Assembly: GCA_900550685.1 (NCBI GenBank)
Contig: URTS01000010.1
Coordinates: 1 to 24,908 of the forward strand
DNA: 24,908 nucleotides
Source: an uncultured Oscillibacter sp.
Lineage (GTDB): Bacteria > Bacillota > Clostridia > Oscillospirales > Oscillospiraceae
Reading direction: 5' to 3'
Of this stretch, positions 21,415-24,908 are shown piece by piece. A program made the translations under genes and the position numbers. Numbering within the stretch: position 1 is the first letter of the stretch; the number at the start of each line of letters is the position of its first letter. A model generated the notes under the pieces. The model was not told the DNA's origin. It saw only the letters and a list, made by a program, of their open reading frames with translations, and did not search any database.

Positions 21415-21453
21415 GCAAATTTGCTTGAAAAAATATGTGCTGATTGTTAAAAT
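21415..21453 (+). promoter_or_regulatory. hppA promoter with adjacent palindrome
   Basis: TTGAAA (21425-21430) and TAAAAT (21448-21453), spacer 17. The perfect 10-bp palindrome GCAAATTTGC (21415-21424) touches the -35 box. Leader about 45 bases. Confidence 0.65.
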
Positions 21454-21505
21454 AATACAGCAATGATGCGAGATTCATTGTAAAGATTGTTAAGGAGTGG
21501 AAAAA

Positions 21506-23497
21506 ATGGAAAACATCATTTGGGTCGCTCTGCTGTGTGCAGTTCTGGCTCTGCTGTTTGCCGCATGGAAGACCTCCGTCGTCTCCAAGGCTGACGCAGG
21601 TACGGAACGGATGAAGGAGATCGCGGGCAACATCAGCGACGGCGCCCGGGCATTTCTCTTCGCGGAGTACAAGATTCTGGTCATCTTTGTGGCTGTGCTG
21701 TTCGTGCTGATCGGCCTGTTCATCAGCTGGCTCACCGCCATTTGCTTCCTGGTGGGCGCTATGTTCTCCGTGGGCGCCGGTTATGTGGGCATGAACGTGG
21801 CTACCAAGGCCAACGTCCGCACCGCTGCCGCCGCCAAGTCCAGCGGCATGAACAAGGCACTGGGCATCGCCTTCTCCGGCGGCTCCGTTATGGGCATGTG
21901 CGTGGTGGGCCTGGGCCTGCTGGGCTGCGCCGCCATCTATGCCTTCACCAACAATGTGGAGATCCTCACCGGCTTCTCCCTGGGCGCTTCCTCCATCGCG
22001 CTGTTTGCCCGTGTGGGCGGCGGCATCTACACCAAGGCCGCCGACGTGGGCGCTGACCTGGTGGGCAAGGTGGAAGCCGGCATCCCCGAGGACGACCCCC
22101 GGAACCCCGCCGTTATCGCCGATAACGTGGGCGACAACGTGGGCGACGTGGCCGGCATGGGCGCCGACCTGTTCGAGTCCTATGTGGGAGCTCTGGTGTC
22201 TGCCCTGACTCTGGGCGTGGCCGTGACCGGCACCTTCAACGGCGCTGGTGCCCTGTTCCCCCTGATCCTGGCCGCCGTGGGCATCCTGGCCTCCATCGTG
22301 GGCTGCTTCTTTGTCCGGGGCGATGAGAATTCCAACCCCCACAAGGCTCTGAAGATGGGCTCCTATGTGGCCTCCGCCGTGGTGGTGGTCCTCTCCCTGA
22401 TCCTCAGCAACGTGTTCTTTGCCAGCATGTCCCAGGCCATCGCCATCATCGCGGGCCTGATCGTGGGCCTGATCATCGGCATCGTCACCGAGATCTACAC
22501 CTCCGGCGATTATAAGTCCGTGCAGAAGATCGCCCAGCAGTCCGAGACCGGCGCTGCCACCACCATCATCAGCGGCATTGCCGTGGGCATGATGTCCACC
22601 GCTGTGCCCATCCTGCTGATCTGCGTGGGCATCTTTGTCTCCTACACCGTGGCCGGCCTGTACGGCATCGCTCTGGCCGCCGTGGGCATGCTGTCCACCA
22701 CTGGCATCACCGTGGCCGTGGACGCTTACGGTCCCATCGCCGATAACGCCGGCGGCATCGCCGAGATGAGCGGCCTGGATCCCCACGTCCGTGAGATCAC
22801 CGATAAGCTGGACGCCGTGGGTAATACCACCGCTGCCATGGGCAAGGGCTTTGCCATCGGTTCCGCCGCTCTGACCGCCCTGGCTCTGTTCGTCAGCTAT
22901 GCCCAGGCTGTGGGCATTGCCGACAGCGGTATCAACATCCTGGATTCCCGGGTCACCATCGGCCTGCTGATCGGCGGCATGCTGCCTTTCGTGTTCTCCG
23001 CTCTGACCATGGATTCCGTGTCCAAGGCTGCCTACAGCATGATCGAGGAAGTGCGCCGTCAGTTCCGCACCATCCCCGGCATCATGGAAGGCACTGCCAA
23101 GCCCGACTATAAGTCCTGCGTGGCCATTTCCACCACCTCCGCTCTGAAGGAGATGCTGGTTCCCGGCGTCATGGCCGTTCTGGCTCCCCTGGTGGTGGGC
23201 CTCCTGCTGGGTACCGGTGCTTTGGGCGGCATGCTGGCCGGCGCTCTGGTCACCGGCGTGCTGATGGCCATCTTCATGTCCAACGCCGGCGGCGCTTGGG
23301 ATAACGCCAAGAAGTACATTGAGGACGGCAACCACGGCGGCAAGGGCAGCGAGGCCCATAAGGCCGCAGTGGTGGGCGACACCGTGGGCGATCCCTTCAA
23401 GGATACCTCCGGCCCCTCCATCAACATCCTCATCAAGCTGATGACTGTTGTGTCCCTGGTGTTCGCTTCCATCTTCTCCGCCAGCGGCCTGCTGTAA
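21506..23497 (+). CDS. hppA: membrane-bound ion-translocating pyrophosphatase (K+-dependent, probably Na+-pumping)
   Basis: The 663-residue, roughly 16-helix protein couples pyrophosphate hydrolysis to cation export. The catalytic blocks GADLVGKVE (182-190), EDDPRNPAVIADNVGDNVGD (195-214) and GDTVGDPFKDTSGPSINILIK near the C-terminus are intact. Two sequence marks help. GNTTAAMGKG (439-448) has Ala and Gly where K+-independent enzymes have Lys and Thr, so it should need K+. DLFESYVG puts the gating Glu (224) at the position seen in Na+-pumping enzymes such as that of Thermotoga; plant H+-pumps have it one turn later (SYAES). Both rules are family knowledge; the ion is an inference. Start: ATG at 21506, eight bases after AAGGAG; the GTG at 21497 overlaps the ribosome site. 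Confidence 0.97.
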   Translation: MENIIWVALLCAVLALLFAAWKTSVVSKADAGTERMKEIAGNISDGARAFLFAEYKILVIFVAVLFVLIGLFISWLTAICFLVGAMFSVGAGYVGMNVATKANVRTAAAAKSSGMNKALGIAFSGGSVMGMCVVGLGLLGCAAIYAFTNNVEILTGFSLGASSIALFARVGGGIYTKAADVGADLVGKVEAGIPEDDPRNPAVIADNVGDNVGDVAGMGADLFESYVGALVSALTLGVAVTGTFNGAGALFPLILAAVGILASIVGCFFVRGDENSNPHKALKMGSYVASAVVVVLSLILSNVFFASMSQAIAIIAGLIVGLIIGIVTEIYTSGDYKSVQKIAQQSETGAATTIISGIAVGMMSTAVPILLICVGIFVSYTVAGLYGIALAAVGMLSTTGITVAVDAYGPIADNAGGIAEMSGLDPHVREITDKLDAVGNTTAAMGKGFAIGSAALTALALFVSYAQAVGIADSGINILDSRVTIGLLIGGMLPFVFSALTMDSVSKAAYSMIEEVRRQFRTIPGIMEGTAKPDYKSCVAISTTSALKEMLVPGVMAVLAPLVVGLLLGTGALGGMLAGALVTGVLMAIFMSNAGGAWDNAKKYIEDGNHGGKGSEAHKAAVVGDTVGDPFKDTSGPSINILIKLMTVVSLVFASIFSASGLL

Positions 23498-23526
23498 TCA
23501 CAGCCCGCATCGATATACGGATACAG

Positions 23527-23562
23527 GACCGGCTTCCGCCTTTGGTGGGAGCCGGTCTTTTT
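23527..23562 (+). terminator. rho-independent terminator of hppA
   Basis: GACCGGCT (23527-23534) pairs with AGCCGGTC (23550-23557), partly paired inner loop, five T's to 23562. Confidence 0.88.
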
Positions 23563-23597
23563 GTCAACCTGTTTTTTGGACAGATATGTCGCTGTCC

Positions 23598-23626
23598 TTG
23601 ACACGGTAATCGTTTGCCGATATAAT
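23598..23626 (+). promoter_or_regulatory. perfect consensus sigma-A promoter of the Fe-S scaffold operon
   Basis: TTGACA (23598-23603) and TATAAT (23621-23626) with a 17-base spacer: both hexamers and spacing ideal. The leader is about 70 bases. Such strength predicts abundant mRNA or a tight repressor. Confidence 0.9.
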
Positions 23627-23701
23627 ATGATATGAAAAAGCAAAGAACAATGGCAGTTTTTCAGTGAAACCGGTAAAATCAGGCAGAAAAGGAGATAGGA
23701 T

Positions 23702-24394
23702 ATGATCTATTCCACCGAAGTGCAGCATATGTGCCCCGTGGCCAAGGGTGCGTATCACGGTCCCGCCCCCATTCCTGAGGAGGGCAAATGGGTCCAGGCC
23801 AAGGAGATCAAGGACATCAGCGGTCTGACCCACGGTATTGGCTGGTGTGCCCCCCAGCAGGGCGCCTGCAAGCTGACGCTGAACGTGAAGGACGGCGTGA
23901 TCGAGGAGGCCCTGGTGGAGACCATCGGCTGCTCCGGCATGACCCACTCTGCCGCCATGGCCAGCGAGATCCTCATCGGCAAGACCATTCTGGAGGCACT
24001 GAATACCGACCTGGTGTGCGACGCCATCAACACCGCCATGCGGGAGTTGTTTTTGCAGATCGTTTACGGCCGCAGCCAGACGGCCTTCTCCGAGGGCGGA
24101 CTGCCTGTCGGCGCGTCCCTGGAGGACCTGGGCAAGGGCCTGCGTTCCCAGGTGGGCACCATGTTCGCCACCAAGGCCAAGGGCCCCCGCTATCTGGAAA
24201 TGGCCGAGGGCTACTGCACCCGGGTAGCCCTGAATAAGGACGACGAGATCATCGGCTACGAGTTTGTGAACCTGGGCAAGATGATGGAGTCTGTCAAGAA
24301 GGGCGTGGACGCCAACGAGGCTCTGGAAAAGGCCAAGTCTCACTACGGTCAGTGGGACAGCGCCGCCAAGTACATCGACCCCCGTCAGGAATAA
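23702..24394 (+). CDS. NifU/IscU-like iron-sulfur cluster scaffold protein
   Basis: The 230-residue protein is related to the IscU/NifU N-terminal scaffold fold, with conserved-looking cysteines at 49 (GWCAPQQG), 56 (GACKLTL) and 77 (TIGCSGMTHSAAMASEILIG). The last stretch mirrors the GCG-SAxAS helix start of NifU. It is longer than IscU (about 130), with a C-terminal extension (about 125-230). In anaerobes this protein is usually annotated as an Fe-S scaffold and sits next to a GGGtGRT protein, as here. Whether it truly builds clusters is not established to my knowledge. Start: ATG at 23702 after AAAAGGAG. The GGGtGRT gene follows after 18 bases. Confidence 0.82.
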   Translation: MIYSTEVQHMCPVAKGAYHGPAPIPEEGKWVQAKEIKDISGLTHGIGWCAPQQGACKLTLNVKDGVIEEALVETIGCSGMTHSAAMASEILIGKTILEALNTDLVCDAINTAMRELFLQIVYGRSQTAFSEGGLPVGASLEDLGKGLRSQVGTMFATKAKGPRYLEMAEGYCTRVALNKDDEIIGYEFVNLGKMMESVKKGVDANEALEKAKSHYGQWDSAAKYIDPRQE

Positions 24395-24412
24395 GAAAAG
24401 GAGGAATTGGAA

Positions 24413-24908
24413 ATGTCCTTATTTGAGAGTTACGAAAGAAGAATCGACAAGATCAATTCCGTCCTGTCCCAGTACGGGATTGCCAGTGTGGAGGAGTGCC
24501 GGGAGATCTGCAAGGCCGCCGGTTTCGACCCCTATGAGATCGTCAAGGGCATTCAGCCCATTTGTTTTGAAAACGCTTGCTGGGCCTACTGTGTGGGCGC
24601 GGCCATCGCGCTGAAGAAGAATGTCCAGACCGCCGCTGAGGCTGCCGAGGCCATCGGCATCGGCCTCCAGTCCTTCTGCATCCCCGGCTCCGTGGCCGAG
24701 GACCGGAAGGTAGGCCTGGGCCACGGCAACCTGGGCGCCATGCTGCTGCGGGATGAGACGAAGTGCTTTGCCTTCCTGGCGGGCCACGAGTCCTTCGCTG
24801 CCGCCGAGGGCGCCATCGGCATCGTCCGCAACGCCAACAAGGCCCGCAAGGAGCCCCTGCGCGTCATCCTGAACGGTCTGGGCAAGGACGCTGCCATGAT
24901 CATCAGCC
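24413..24908 (+). CDS. GGGtGRT family protein, 5' part (runs off the window)
   Basis: The first 165 codons are present and the reading frame is open to the window end; the full family length is about 330 residues. The start ATG at 24413 has AAAAGGAGG nine bases upstream. The segment shows the family's conserved blocks: FESYERRIDKIN (4-15), GIQPICFENACWAYCVGAAIALKK (about 50-73), FCIPGSVAEDRKVGLGHGNLGAMLLR, FLAGHESFAAAEGAIGI and LRVILNGLGKDAAMIIS. The name-giving GGGTGRT motif would lie beyond the window. Function is unknown; it is tightly paired with the scaffold-like gene in anaerobes, suggesting a joint role in Fe-S or redox metabolism (inference). It has several cysteines (29, 33, 55, 60, 64). 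Confidence 0.92.
   Translation, partial: MSLFESYERRIDKINSVLSQYGIASVEECREICKAAGFDPYEIVKGIQPICFENACWAYCVGAAIALKKNVQTAAEAAEAIGIGLQSFCIPGSVAEDRKVGLGHGNLGAMLLRDETKCFAFLAGHESFAAAEGAIGIVRNANKARKEPLRVILNGLGKDAAMIIS

Noticed and set aside
23631..23666. 11-codon ORF (MKKQRTMAVFQ) in the Fe-S scaffold leader
   Set aside because: No ribosome site lies upstream and it starts only a few bases after the predicted transcription start.

Overview
The window looks like chromosomal DNA from a GC-rich (about 60 % by eye), spore-forming Firmicute of the class Clostridia, most likely the Oscillospiraceae/Oscillospirales group. The germination protease gpr, a perfect CIRCE operator at groESL, sigma-A type promoters of Gram-positive form, a lipoprotein-anchored ABC transporter, a CBS/DRTGG family II pyrophosphatase and a GGGtGRT/Fe-S scaffold pair all fit. 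The species is not identifiable from sequence alone. I see no rRNA, tRNA, CRISPR array, insertion sequence or phage gene. This is core housekeeping DNA with short, separately transcribed units.

Layout. 1-668 (-): truncated unknown gene and an ECF-transporter S component. 791-1726 (-): SPFH/stomatin-like membrane protein. 2058-2666 (+): small SAM methyltransferase behind a promoter, a short terminator and a palindrome. 2880-5097 (-): groES-groEL with promoter and CIRCE, and an unusual structured spacer between the two genes. 5128-7262 (-): diacylglycerol-kinase-like lipid kinase and a THUMP rRNA methyltransferase. 7419-7865 (+): NfeD-like protein. 7919-8182 (-): ribosomal protein S20 with a TTG start. 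8372-9268 (+): gpr, followed by about 180 bases of unexplained strongly foldable DNA. 9463-9885 (-): membrane protein with a zinc ribbon. 10070-11953 (+): htpG. 12084-14900 (-): CBS-type Mn-dependent pyrophosphatase and an M24 aminopeptidase. 15040-18177 (+): leader peptide, attenuator-like terminator and a TrpXYZ-like ABC importer. 18225-20817 (-): MATE transporter and release factor 2. 20955-21159 (+): a self-contained 24-codon unit. 21415-23562 (+): membrane pyrophosphatase hppA. 23598-24908 (+): Fe-S scaffold-like protein and the start of a GGGtGRT protein.

How the genes work together. Two protein-folding systems (GroESL, HtpG) are present under different control: groESL has CIRCE/HrcA, htpG does not. 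Pyrophosphate is handled twice, by a soluble nucleotide-regulated enzyme and by a membrane ion pump. S20 and RF2 serve translation.

The most interesting candidate is the start of the ABC operon. A strong promoter and ribosome site drive a 32-codon ORF with six Tyr and four Phe codons. It is followed at once by a rho-independent terminator whose 5' arm is complementary to the end of the ORF. This is the architecture of ribosome-mediated attenuation by aromatic amino acids, here in front of an importer family known for tryptophan uptake. Second-rank candidates are the structured region after gpr, the isolated 24-codon unit under a palindromic operator, and the spacer inside groESL.
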